From Ktedonobacterales bacterium (lineage in GTDB: Bacteria; Chloroflexota; Ktedonobacteria; Ktedonobacterales; DATBGS01), in assembly GCA_036557285.1 (NCBI GenBank), contig DATBHW010000012.1, positions 62,001 to 126,000 on the forward strand: a stretch of 64,000 bases of DNA. The letters run 5' to 3'. This document shows positions 1 to 9,300 of the stretch, in pieces. Both the position numbers and the translations under genes were made by a program. Numbering within the stretch: position 1 is the first letter of the stretch; each line of letters begins with the position of its first letter. The notes below the pieces were generated by a model. That model saw only the letters and a list, made by a program, of their open reading frames with translations. It did not search any database and was not told the DNA's origin.

Positions 1-330
1 GTTAAAGACCCGACGCGCGTACCCATCACTGAACAGGACAGCATAGACGTCAGCCGAGATGAGGAAAGCACCACTGGGCTGCTCAGTCTGACTGATTCGC
101 ACAGTCAGCCCTTCGGGGAGGAAGAAGTACGTATAGATATAGAGGAGTTCCTGGCACAGCTTGATCCTAAATCACGACAGATGTTCTACAGATACTTTTA
201 TGCTGGTTATACGCAGCAGGAAATTGCCAATCTGCTTCACATCACCGACAAAACGGTGCGTGAGCATCTCAAAAGAATCGTGGACGAACTGCGCACATAT
301 CTAGGGGGCGAGGAGGAGTCACGTGGCTAA
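1..330 (+). CDS. RNA polymerase sigma factor, sigma-70 family (3' part only)
   Basis: The reading frame is open from base 1 to a TAA at 328-330, so the start lies outside the window. The last 60 or so residues form a sigma region-4 helix-turn-helix (LDPKSRQMF, then AGYTQQEIANLL and TDKTVREHLKRIV), which in the family recognises the -35 element. The upstream part visible here is acidic and low in structure. The gene overlaps the next one by 8 bases (GTG start at 323), so the two are probably translationally coupled and co-transcribed with the XRE-like and IrrE-UvrD genes. Family is fairly sure; subfamily (ECF or other) cannot be told without regions 2 and 3. Confidence 0.75.
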   Translation, partial: VKDPTRVPITEQDSIDVSRDEESTTGLLSLTDSHSQPFGEEEVRIDIEEFLAQLDPKSRQMFYRYFYAGYTQQEIANLLHITDKTVREHLKRIVDELRTYLGGEEESRG

Positions 331-982
331 CTCACAACACGATCAGCCTACCGGCGCAGACTACCAGCGGCAATATGAACTGGATCATATTACTGCCCAA
401 TATGAGGACGAGTACTACGCAGGAAAATCCCCCAAAATCGCAGAGTATATACAGCGTTACCCACAGTTTGCCACAGAATTAATGGAGTTTGCCCTCTTCT
501 TCCATACCATAGGAGCAGCAGAAGAAGAACCTGATCCTGTGCCTTCCCCTGAATTCACTGCTGCCGAGCAAAAAGTACGCGCCCTCATCCAGGCGGAATC
601 CGCCTCCTTCCAACATGCTGCCATCGAAGGATTAGTACAGCAGGGCCTCTCAGTTGGCTATCTGCCACCAAAATTGGCTGAGGCACTGGGCATCAGCCGG
701 GATGTCCTGGCAAAGCTGGAGGCCCACGCTGTTGCAGCCAGTACCATTCCCCGTACCTTCATTCAGCGAGCGAGCAAAATCCTCCAGGTTGTTCCCGAAG
801 CGATCATCGGCTTTCTCCAGGGAGCTACCCCAGCACAAGCCGGGGGATTTTTCTATGCCGATCAGGCTCCTCAGCAAGAACAAGAAGCTTTTCTAGAAGC
901 CATCCAGACAAGCCCCCGGCTCACAACTGAACAAAAACAAGAATGGGCTGAGATCGTTGCGCGAGACCTATCAGACGCCTGA
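323..982 (+). CDS. XRE-like helix-turn-helix partner protein of the IrrE-UvrD fusion
   Basis: A 219-residue protein starting at GTG 323, with a good ribosome site (AGGAGGAG at 311-318) inside the end of the sigma gene. The first 75 residues are acidic and Tyr-rich. Residues ~115-165 read LPPKLAEALGISRDVLAKLE followed by IPRTFIQRASKILQV, which resembles the helix-turn-helix and dimer segment of XRE-type regulators paired with ImmA/IrrE proteases. The protease-bearing gene starts 16 bases downstream. By analogy with ImmR/ImmA and DdrO/IrrE pairs, it may be a repressor or antitoxin cleaved by the protease; that is inference. No membrane segment is seen. Confidence 0.6.
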   Translation: MANSQHDQPTGADYQRQYELDHITAQYEDEYYAGKSPKIAEYIQRYPQFATELMEFALFFHTIGAAEEEPDPVPSPEFTAAEQKVRALIQAESASFQHAAIEGLVQQGLSVGYLPPKLAEALGISRDVLAKLEAHAVAASTIPRTFIQRASKILQVVPEAIIGFLQGATPAQAGGFFYADQAPQQEQEAFLEAIQTSPRLTTEQKQEWAEIVARDLSDA

Positions 983-997
983 AGTGAGAAACCTTGT

Positions 998-3900
998 ATG
1001 GAACGCATTGAAGTCATCTGCCAGGCTGCCATTACTCTGCGCCAGCGAGTTGGCGCATTCGAGGGCAGCATAACCCAGGGAAGAGAAACAAAAGCGCCCC
1101 AGGCCAACGGGTTAGTCGAACAACTCTGCGATCTTTTAGGTCTCGAATTAAACGAGGGCATGTATTGCCGCAGAATGCTCGGTGGGGCCTACTCGCGGTT
1201 GCAATTATGGAGATGGAACAATCCAGAGATTGGCGGTGAAATCTGGCTGCATCCCGATCTCACACCTGAAAAGCGTGCCTTTGCCATTGCTCATGAACTG
1301 GCGCACTTCACGCTGCACCGAGGAGAACAAACCACCTTTCACCCCGCCTGCACTGAGGCCGAGGTAAACGAACAAGCTGACCCCAGCAATCTTCGCCACC
1401 TCGACCACCGGGTCGAGGAATATTCACCGCGCGTCTACCGGGAACTGGAGGCCAATGCCTTCGCTGCTGAGCTGCTTGCTCCACGAGCCGAGGTACGACG
1501 CCTCTTTGCGACACGCCCAACATGTGATGCTGCCTGGCTTGCCGCGCACTTTGGTATTTCACCCCTGCTTGCGCAGCAGCGCCTGATAGATGCTGTCTTA
1601 ACAGCCGGCCTCAGGTTGGAGACCGGGCGCGCTAGCCAGCTATTACCTGCTCTAGCTGAGAACCAGCCCGCAGCGAGCAGTACCACCGACATTATCGCCC
1701 AACTCGATGAGTTTCAGCGGGAAGCCGCTCAGGCTATCGGACCGGCCCTGGTGGTAGCCGGGCCAGGGACTGGCAAAACGGCTACACTGGTCGGGCGCGT
1801 CGCGTATCTCATCGAAAAACAGCGCATCCCTCCAGAGCGCGTGCTGGCCTTGACCTTCTCGAACCGCGCGGCGGGCGAGATGCGCGAACGGCTGGAGCGC
1901 GCGCATCTGCCGGGCGAGCGTATGCCGGTAATGACCATCCATGCGTTTGCCGCTGCCCTCTTACGTGGGTACGCTTCTCGCGTGCCCTGCGGCCCTGGCG
2001 AGCGCAAGCTGGAGCCAGATTTCCGCATCCTTGATAAAACGGATGCTTTCTTACTCATGGAAGATTTGCTGGGCGAACTCCCACTGCACTACTACCGCTC
2101 GTTGAGTGTCCCCACACGGCACCTGGGCGAACTGCTGGATAATTTCTCCCAGGCGCGCGATAGACTGATAACTCCTGACAAGTATCTCGATCTGGTGGAG
2201 CGAATGCCGCTTATGCCACCTCCACCAGTCGAACCAGCAGGCGAAGAAGAGCCGAACCAATCCAGAAAAAAGAAGAGCGGGAAAGCCAAACTCCAGCCGC
2301 CCCCAGGAACCTTCACGCCGGAACAAATTGCCAGGGCGAGCGAGCGGGCAAACGCTTATGCCGTTTGGGATCGAGCACTGCGGGAACGAGGATTGGTGGA
2401 CTTTGGCGGACTCATCCAGCGAGCGGTAGAATTGTTGGCTGCTAACCCGGATGTGCTATCCGAGATCCGCCAGCGTTACCCCGAAATCCTGGTGGATGAA
2501 TTTCAGGATACCAACTTCGCTCAGGCTGCGCTGCTGCTGCTCATCGCCGGAGAAAGTGGCCGGGGACTCTGGGTGGTGGGCGACCGTAACCAGTCTATCT
2601 ATCGTTGGCGGGGCGCGGCGCCCACCAACCTCACCCGGCTCAAAGCATTCTATCCTACCCTGGGTATCTATCCCCTGCGCCGCTGCTATCGCTCGGTTCC
2701 AGCGATTGTCCAGCTTGGCTCAGAAATGGCCGCGCGCATGGCTGCGTACTCGCCATCTCCCCAAAAGGATGGGGACGTTGGGGAGCCGCATGCTGATTAT
2801 CTTGGCGCTCTGGAAGCGCATCGGCAGGAAGGGAGCTATCCAGCCGTTTTCCGCTGCGACAGTTTTATCAACGAAGCGCACGAAGAGGCTGGCATTATTG
2901 AAACGATCCGACGCCACCGACAGCAAAACGTTGCCTTCAAAGACCAGGCCATTCTCTGTCGAACCCACAAACAAACGCACCGGATGGCGGCTGCGCTGGC
3001 GGCAGAGGGCATACCCGTCAGCCAGATGGGGCATTTCTTCGAGCGTTCCGAAGTGAAAGATGCGCTGGCGCTGCTCTCCCTGGCTACAGGATCAGATGTG
3101 CGCGGCCTCTTGCGCGCACGAGAACTCATTGCAGGACTGGGGTATCCAGCTCCCACCAACCAGGAGATCGCCGCCGTGATCCATGCGCTGGTTTCCAGGC
3201 ACCAGACATTGCCAGGCGCGCTGAGTGACACGGCTCTCCTGGCAGAAATTGTCCAACTCAGCCCAACGACGCGAACATCGCTGGCAGGGCTGGGCGAGTT
3301 GGCGCACAAGCTGCGCTACCAATCCAGCCTTGACGAATCGCATCTTGGCAGTAACCTGGCAAGTATACTTCTTCGACCTGGTGGCTATGTCTGGCAGCTT
3401 GTGCGTGTAGCCGATGGGCTGATCTCGTCCTCGTCTGAGGAATCAGTCCTGCCCGCAGCAGCAAGCCAGGAGCGCGCTCAGGCCGCGCTGGCCGTGCTGG
3501 GCGAATTGATACGCATAGTCACACGCTTTGATGCCCGCTGGAAACGCGAGCCAGATTTCCGCGCCCGCCTGAGCCGCGCAGTAACACGCGCGCAGAAACC
3601 CGCCGCATCAAGAACACTTGCCCCTGATCAGGCAAGTGAGACAACCACTGCGCCGTCTGCAAACGCTCCTGCTGCTGCCTGTTTTCTGTATTATCTCCGC
3701 GCGCTCCACCTGACCGACCTGCATCTCTCTATCCCTGTAGGCGAAGAGGATGCTGTCCGTATCTTAACGGTTCATGCCAGTAAGGGGCTGGAGTTTCCTA
3801 TTGTCTATCTGCCTATGCTGGCGCATGGACAATTCCCCTCCACCGCCTTTCCATCAGAGGCCAATCCCCCTGGCTTCCTTGAACAAGATGCCCTGGAAGC

Positions 3901-5026
3901 GGCGAAAGAAGAGGAACGCTGCCTCTTCTACGTGGGCCTGACACGCGCGCAAGATGTGGTGGTCCTGACGCGGGCTACCAGCTATCATGGCAGAGTGGCT
4001 CAACCCTCCGATCTGCTTGATCTGGTGGAGGGGGCATTGCCGGAAGGGCAGATACAGCCCCTCTATATGGTTGAAGAATTGGCTGCCCTGGCCGAAAAAG
4101 TTGCATTGGAGACTTCGGCGCAAGAGGACGCTGAGGAGGATGAGGATGGCGGACTGCGGATAACCATCCCCGCGATGGCAGCAGACCCTCCTGCTAAAAA
4201 GGCGTATCCCCTCTATGATTTGGAACTCTATCAAAAGTGTCCGCGCCAGTATAAATATGCGCGCCGCTATGGTTTGCTTGATCCTGCACAGGATGCTGCC
4301 GTGCGTTTCCACCGCTATCTTCGCCGGGGGCGAAGCGAACTCCGCGAAGTCCACACTGCGCAGCCACAAGCTGCCTGGGATGAGGTAGAACAGCGTTTGC
4401 GCCTCTGCTGGGAAGAGGAGGGCGCAGCAGGGCACGCCTATGACCAGTTCTACTGGCAGCACGCGCGCCATCTCCTTCGTGCTGAATGGAAGAAGCTTAC
4501 TGCTGCGTCGGCATCCCCTTCCTTATACCTCGTCAGTCTTGCCCAGGATTTGCCCGTGACGCTCAACCGCTGCATTGTGCAGGTAAAGGCTGATCGCGTG
4601 GCTGGCGACCCGACGACTACTAACTCTCAAATAGTGCCAACGGTACTGACGCGCGTTCATGCGCGCCGCTCCAGCACGGAGGATGAGAAGGATTTGCATC
4701 TGCCGCTGTATTATCTCTCCCATTGGCAGCAGAATCAGCAGGCGCCGGTACGCATTGAGGTTGCCTACCTTGGTGATGTTTTGGCGGACGTTGCGCCCAT
4801 GCCTGGAACCAATCCACAAAGCGATGTGCTTGATATGACCGAGAAGGCGCGCGAGGATGCGATGAAATACCTCGACTCTACCCGCAGGCGGCGCTCTCGG
4901 CTAGACAAGCTCGATGAAGCTGCCGCCGGTATCGAAGCGGGCGCCTTTCCCATCAACCCCGAAGAGCGACGCTGCCTCGCCTGCCCATTCTGTTATGTCT
5001 GCCCCGCCGATCCTGATGCTGACTGA
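998..5026 (+). CDS. Fusion: ImmA/IrrE metallopeptidase + UvrD/PcrA-like helicase + RecB/Cas4-like Fe-S C-terminus
   Basis: A 1342-residue three-part protein. Residues ~1-190 are an IrrE-type zinc peptidase: HELAH at 99-103 with a later glutamate in ELEANAFAAELLAP. Residues ~225-1010 are a superfamily 1 helicase: Walker A GPGTGKT at 255-261, DEFQDT at 500-505, RCYRSVPAI, and motif V/VI regions with HASKGLEF and YVGLTRAQD. The C-terminal ~270 residues resemble the AddB/Cas4 nuclease fold: C1081 and a CxxCxxCxxC cluster at 1326-1335 suit an Fe-S cluster. The usual acidic-lysine nuclease motif is not evident after KADRV, so nuclease activity is doubtful. The gene sits 16 bases after the XRE-like gene. 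Likely role: protease-gated DNA repair or defence helicase (inference). The ATG at 998 has a weak ribosome site. Confidence 0.85.
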   Translation: MERIEVICQAAITLRQRVGAFEGSITQGRETKAPQANGLVEQLCDLLGLELNEGMYCRRMLGGAYSRLQLWRWNNPEIGGEIWLHPDLTPEKRAFAIAHELAHFTLHRGEQTTFHPACTEAEVNEQADPSNLRHLDHRVEEYSPRVYRELEANAFAAELLAPRAEVRRLFATRPTCDAAWLAAHFGISPLLAQQRLIDAVLTAGLRLETGRASQLLPALAENQPAASSTTDIIAQLDEFQREAAQAIGPALVVAGPGTGKTATLVGRVAYLIEKQRIPPERVLALTFSNRAAGEMRERLERAHLPGERMPVMTIHAFAAALLRGYASRVPCGPGERKLEPDFRILDKTDAFLLMEDLLGELPLHYYRSLSVPTRHLGELLDNFSQARDRLITPDKYLDLVERMPLMPPPPVEPAGEEEPNQSRKKKSGKAKLQPPPGTFTPEQIARASERANAYAVWDRALRERGLVDFGGLIQRAVELLAANPDVLSEIRQRYPEILVDEFQDTNFAQAALLLLIAGESGRGLWVVGDRNQSIYRWRGAAPTNLTRLKAFYPTLGIYPLRRCYRSVPAIVQLGSEMAARMAAYSPSPQKDGDVGEPHADYLGALEAHRQEGSYPAVFRCDSFINEAHEEAGIIETIRRHRQQNVAFKDQAILCRTHKQTHRMAAALAAEGIPVSQMGHFFERSEVKDALALLSLATGSDVRGLLRARELIAGLGYPAPTNQEIAAVIHALVSRHQTLPGALSDTALLAEIVQLSPTTRTSLAGLGELAHKLRYQSSLDESHLGSNLASILLRPGGYVWQLVRVADGLISSSSEESVLPAAASQERAQAALAVLGELIRIVTRFDARWKREPDFRARLSRAVTRAQKPAASRTLAPDQASETTTAPSANAPAAACFLYYLRALHLTDLHLSIPVGEEDAVRILTVHASKGLEFPIVYLPMLAHGQFPSTAFPSEANPPGFLEQDALEAAKEEERCLFYVGLTRAQDVVVLTRATSYHGRVAQPSDLLDLVEGALPEGQIQPLYMVEELAALAEKVALETSAQEDAEEDEDGGLRITIPAMAADPPAKKAYPLYDLELYQKCPRQYKYARRYGLLDPAQDAAVRFHRYLRRGRSELREVHTAQPQAAWDEVEQRLRLCWEEEGAAGHAYDQFYWQHARHLLRAEWKKLTAASASPSLYLVSLAQDLPVTLNRCIVQVKADRVAGDPTTTNSQIVPTVLTRVHARRSSTEDEKDLHLPLYYLSHWQQNQQAPVRIEVAYLGDVLADVAPMPGTNPQSDVLDMTEKAREDAMKYLDSTRRRRSRLDKLDEAAAGIEAGAFPINPEERRCLACPFCYVCPADPDAD

Positions 5027-5217
5027 CTCTCCGCTGTCGGCATCAGACACCCTCCTCATGTGTGTGCTGGCTCGCCTTTCTTTTCCGTTTTTGCTCGCTC
5101 CTGCTGTATAGGTCAAATAAGGGCAGAGGGAACTGTCCAACTGGATCCAGTGCAGCACTTCTTATGAAGCAAAGAGCGGAATGGGGTTCTCATCCCCGTC
5201 TCCAAGGAGCACAACAG

Positions 5218-5724
5218 TTGAGCAAAAAATTTCTTGGCATCCTGGCTCTGATTCTGACAGCAGGGGTGATCCTGGCTTGCGGAGAAGCCGCCACCCCGGC
5301 AACCGTTGTCAATGGCACTGTGACCGCCGCGCCGACGCCCAAGCCATTCAAAGTGGGTGAACACGTCAAAGTCAGCTATTGGGTTGTCACCATCAACAGT
5401 GTGAAGACAAATAAAGGTGATGGCGAGTTCAATGTGCCCAAGGGCGTCTATCTCGTGATCGATGCCAGCTTCCAGAACACGGACAGCCAGAGCCACACCA
5501 TCTCATCCCTCCTCCAGTTTGCACTTTCTGATAGCACTGGTCAGAAGTACGATACCGAGATCGTGGTTCTCACTGGCATCCATGAGCCAGATGGTGATGT
5601 CCAGCCTGGCAAGACAACCAGAGGGCAGACAGTGTACGATGTGCCCAAGAACCTCAAAGCCTTCGAGTTCACCTTTGAGGAACCGTTCAGCAACGCAGCA
5701 GCCACCTGGGATCTGACCATCTAG
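5218..5724 (+). CDS. DUF4352-like secreted lipoprotein
   Basis: A 168-residue protein. The TTG at 5218 is chosen because AAGGAG lies 8 bases upstream (5204-5209) and it gives a clean lipoprotein signal: SKKF, a hydrophobic stretch, then lipobox VILAC with Cys21. The in-frame ATG at 5164 would add an unlikely soluble leader. After the lipobox comes a short Thr/Pro linker and a beta-rich domain with VSYWVVTINSV, YLVIDASFQNTDS and a DVPK segment, resembling the immunoglobulin-like DUF4352 fold. Probably anchored outside the cytoplasmic membrane. Substrate or partner unknown. A strong hairpin follows the stop codon. Confidence 0.7.
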   Translation: MSKKFLGILALILTAGVILACGEAATPATVVNGTVTAAPTPKPFKVGEHVKVSYWVVTINSVKTNKGDGEFNVPKGVYLVIDASFQNTDSQSHTISSLLQFALSDSTGQKYDTEIVVLTGIHEPDGDVQPGKTTRGQTVYDVPKNLKAFEFTFEEPFSNAAATWDLTI

Positions 5725-5736
5725 CAGAACAAAAAG

Positions 5737-5776
5737 ACAGCGCGCTGGTAGGTGATGAAACCCACCAGCGCGCTGT
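5737..5776 (+). terminator. Strong hairpin after the lipoprotein gene
   Basis: A 13-base perfect stem (5737-5749 with 5764-5776), with further pairing possible inside the 14-base loop, lies 12 bases after the stop codon of the lipoprotein gene. There is no long T-run on the + strand; a short A-run precedes the hairpin, so it could serve as terminator on either strand. Confidence 0.6.
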
Positions 5777-5800
5777 AGGGTTAGCTCAGGGAGATCATCT

Positions 5801-6124
5801 ATGCCACAGCAAACCTTAGAGCCGCCTGGCAAATATTCCCTGCATGCGGCCCGGCAGGCTGCCCGGCGCAATATCGCTCCAGAAGCTCTGGAATATGTGC
5901 TGACCTATGGTCGGCGTATTCAGCGCACCGGCGTGACTTTCTATTTTCTGGGCCGCCGCGATCTTCCCGCAGCAGATCGTCAGGCCAGTTGGGTTTCCAG
6001 GCTGGAAGGCACCGTCGCGCTGATGAGCAACGACGGCCAGCTTATCACGGTCTATCGGCAGCGCAAGGCATTACGCTCCATCCAGCGCAAGCTCAAGTAC
6101 CGTCTCTCACAGGAGAGCAGTTAA
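5801..6124 (+). CDS. DUF4258-like small protein
   Basis: A 107-residue basic protein. The core (SLHAARQAARRNIAPEALEY, GRRIQRTGVTFYFLGRRDL, then GQLITVYRQRKALRSIQRK) resembles the DUF4258 family: an N-terminal His-Ala-Arg helix, a beta-hairpin and a C-terminal strand giving ITVYR. These proteins often occur in toxin-antitoxin or mobile contexts but have no settled function. It stands alone between the lipoprotein terminator and the SNF2 helicase gene, with no obvious partner. Confidence 0.6.
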   Translation: MPQQTLEPPGKYSLHAARQAARRNIAPEALEYVLTYGRRIQRTGVTFYFLGRRDLPAADRQASWVSRLEGTVALMSNDGQLITVYRQRKALRSIQRKLKYRLSQESS

Positions 6125-6342
6125 TCGTATTGCGATAGACTATTGCGTTCCAGCGGGAGGACGATTATAATGGCCTTGCTCAGTTGTTACCTCACTATCA
6201 TGTGTGCCTCGTGGTGGCCCGGCATAGCAGGCCAGTGTTGCCTTCTTACGACCCCAGCGGCGCGGGATTGCCACCACTCTGCTGCTACACCCGGCAAGAC
6301 GCCGAGGCGCGAGCTTTTCCAGGTTGGTGAAGGAGGGGTTTC

Positions 6343-9300
6343 ATGGCGCTCGTAGAACAGTTGCACGAGGGAACACGCCTGTTTGATACGCTCCTGGGGC
6401 GCGAGTGGGTAGTCCATCAGTGGAGTCCGATGGGCAATACCCTCAAGCTCTGGTTCAAGGATCAGAAAACCGGCGCGATTGAGCAATCCATCTACGCACT
6501 CACAGACGCTGAGAAACGCTTCCAGGTCATTGAAAGCGGCTCCAGCGTCTTTCGCGCCGACCCCGAACTGGTGCGCATGGTGGCTGAGGGCTATCGCCTG
6601 CAACACGCCTATCTGTTTAACCCCATCTTTGCGACCGAAACCTCGCTGATTGATTTGCTGCCACATCAATTTCTAGCCGTCTATCGCCATTTGCTCAAAG
6701 AGAGTCGGCTGCGTTTCTTGCTGGCAGACGATGCTGGCGCGGGCAAGACGATCATGGCCGGGTTGTATATCCGCGAGATGCTGCTGCGACGACTGGTGCG
6801 CCGCGTGCTGATTGTGCCGCCCGCCGGACTGGTGGGCAACTGGCGACGCGAACTGACGAACCTCTTCCGCCTGCGCTTCCGCATCCTTTCTAGCGCCGAT
6901 GCCCGCGAGGAAAATCCCTTTCTGGACCCGCACAACAACCTGGCGATTGTCAGCGTGGATACCCTCTGGCGCGAGCCGATGCGCAGCCATCTGGAAGCCG
7001 CGCCGCCCTATGATCTGGTGGTTTTTGACGAGGCGCATAAGCTCTCGGCCTGGCGCGATGCCGACCTGACGATACATACATCCAGGCGCTATGACGTGGC
7101 CGAGTTGATCGCCGGGCAGGGCCGCCATCTGCTGCTGCTGTCGGCTACGCCGCATATGGGAAAGGATGAACCCTATTACTTCCTCTGGCGCTTGTTGGAG
7201 CCGGTGCTGCTGTCTTCGCGCGCCGCCTTTGACCGCATGCTGCCGGAGCAAAAGCGGCATCACCTGCTGCGGCGCATGAAAGAGGAGATGATCGATCAAC
7301 ATGGCGCGCCGCTCTACAAGCGCCGCAAGACAGAACCGGCGGCCTATCCGCTGACGCCACCAGAACAGGAACTCTACGATGCCGTCACCGCCTACTGCCA
7401 GACCTATTTCAATCTGGCAAGGAACACCAACCGCGCCGCCGCCGGGCTGGCAATGAGCATGTTGCAGCGCCGCCTGGCAAGCTCCAGCTACGCTATTCTG
7501 CGCTCGCTGGAGCGCCGCGCCGAAAAGCTGGGCCAGGAACTGCGCGAACTGCAAGCTGGCAGACTGACCGCTGCGGCATTTGCCAGGCAGCAAGAACAGC
7601 TTCAGGTTGAAAGCACGCTGGATACCAAGACGGGCGACGAAGAAGAGCCGGTGGACGGCCTGGAAGAGAACGAGCAAGCCGAACAGGAGGTGGCCGGGGC
7701 CACCGCCTCGCGCACGGTGGATGATCTGCGGCTGGAACTGGCCGAAGTCGAAAAGCTCTGCGCGATGGCGCGCGGTGTCTATACCGGCAGGCACGAAAGC
7801 AAGTTTGAGGAACTGCGCCGCGCCCTGGAGACGCATCCCAATACCAAGGTGCTGATCTTCACCGAACACCGCGACACGATGGACTTTCTGATCGAGCGGC
7901 TGCGCGGCATGGGCCACGAAGGCCACATCGCCAGCATTCACGGCGGGCTGAACTTCGAGGAGCGCGAGCAGCAGGTGGAGTTCTTCCGCGACCCGAACGG
8001 CGCGCGCTATCTGGTGGCAACCGATGCCGCTGGCGAAGGCATCAACCTGCAATTCTGCTGGCTGCTCATCAACTACGACATTCCCTGGAACCCGGCGCGG
8101 CTGGAGCAGCGCATGGGCCGCGTGCATCGCTACAAGCAGACCCATGATGTGCTGCTCATCAACGTCATTGCCAAAGACACCCGCGAGGGCCGCGTGCTGG
8201 AGGTGCTGCTGGATAAGCTGGAAAATATCCGCAGGGAACTGGGCAGCGATAAAGTCTTTGACCTGATTAGCAATCAGTTCTCCGGCCAGCCGCTGCAAAA
8301 GATCATCGAGCGCGCCGTCTTGCTGGGCGAAGTGGATGAGGCGGTGGCGCAGGTGGAATCGGCGCTGGATGCCAACCGCGTGCGCCAGGAACTGGAGGCC
8401 GAGCGCAACCGCGTGGAATGTTCGGAGGTGCGCGCCCTGCTGGATGGCATCCGCGCCGACCTGGAGGCCGCCGAGATCAAACGCATGATGCCCGCCTATG
8501 TGCGCGCCTTTTTCGAGGCGGCCTGCGCCCGGCTGGGCATGAACCTGGGCGGCGACCCCAACGGCATCTTCTGGCTGGAGCAGGCCCACGAAGGCGTGCT
8601 GCACGCGCTGGAGGCCAGCTATCCCGCCGACCTGCGCGACAGACTGACCTTCCGGCGCGAACTGGCGATGCCGCCCGCCGCCGCCAGACCGGAGGCCGCC
8701 TATCTGCATCCAGGCGAGGCCGTCTTTGACGCCGTGCTGGACCTGTGCATGTTCCGCTGCGCGGCAGAAGCGGAGCGGGGCGCGGTCTTCTTCGACCCCG
8801 ACGCCAGCGAACCCTATTTCTTCGCGCTGGCAAAAGTGCCCATCATCCAGACCCGCCCGGCTCCCGACACCAGCCCGACCAACGGCGCGGAGCATCAACC
8901 CCTGGCCGAGGTGCTGATTGGCATCCGTCGCTGGGCCGATGGACGCTGCGAAGAGGTGCCTGCCCATCAGTTGATGACGCTGTTGCCCGCCAATCCGCCG
9001 GAAGACGCGCATTCCGGCGAACTGCCGCAAGCCCTGCTGCGGGCCGCCGAAGACATGACGCCGGTGGAGGAATATCTGTATACCCAGAAGGCGCTGCCCC
9101 GGCTGGAGCAGTTGCGCGCCGAGGCGGCGGCCCGCGTGCCGGAGCGCAAACGCCAGCTTACCGCCGCCTATAATCTGCGCGAGGCCGAGCTTTCCACACA
9201 CTATTCCCGGCTGAAGGAGGCGGTGGCCCGCAACGAGCCAGCGGCGCGCACCAGGCTCCATCGCTGCGTTGACGAGATGAACCGGCTGGAACAGGAGAAG

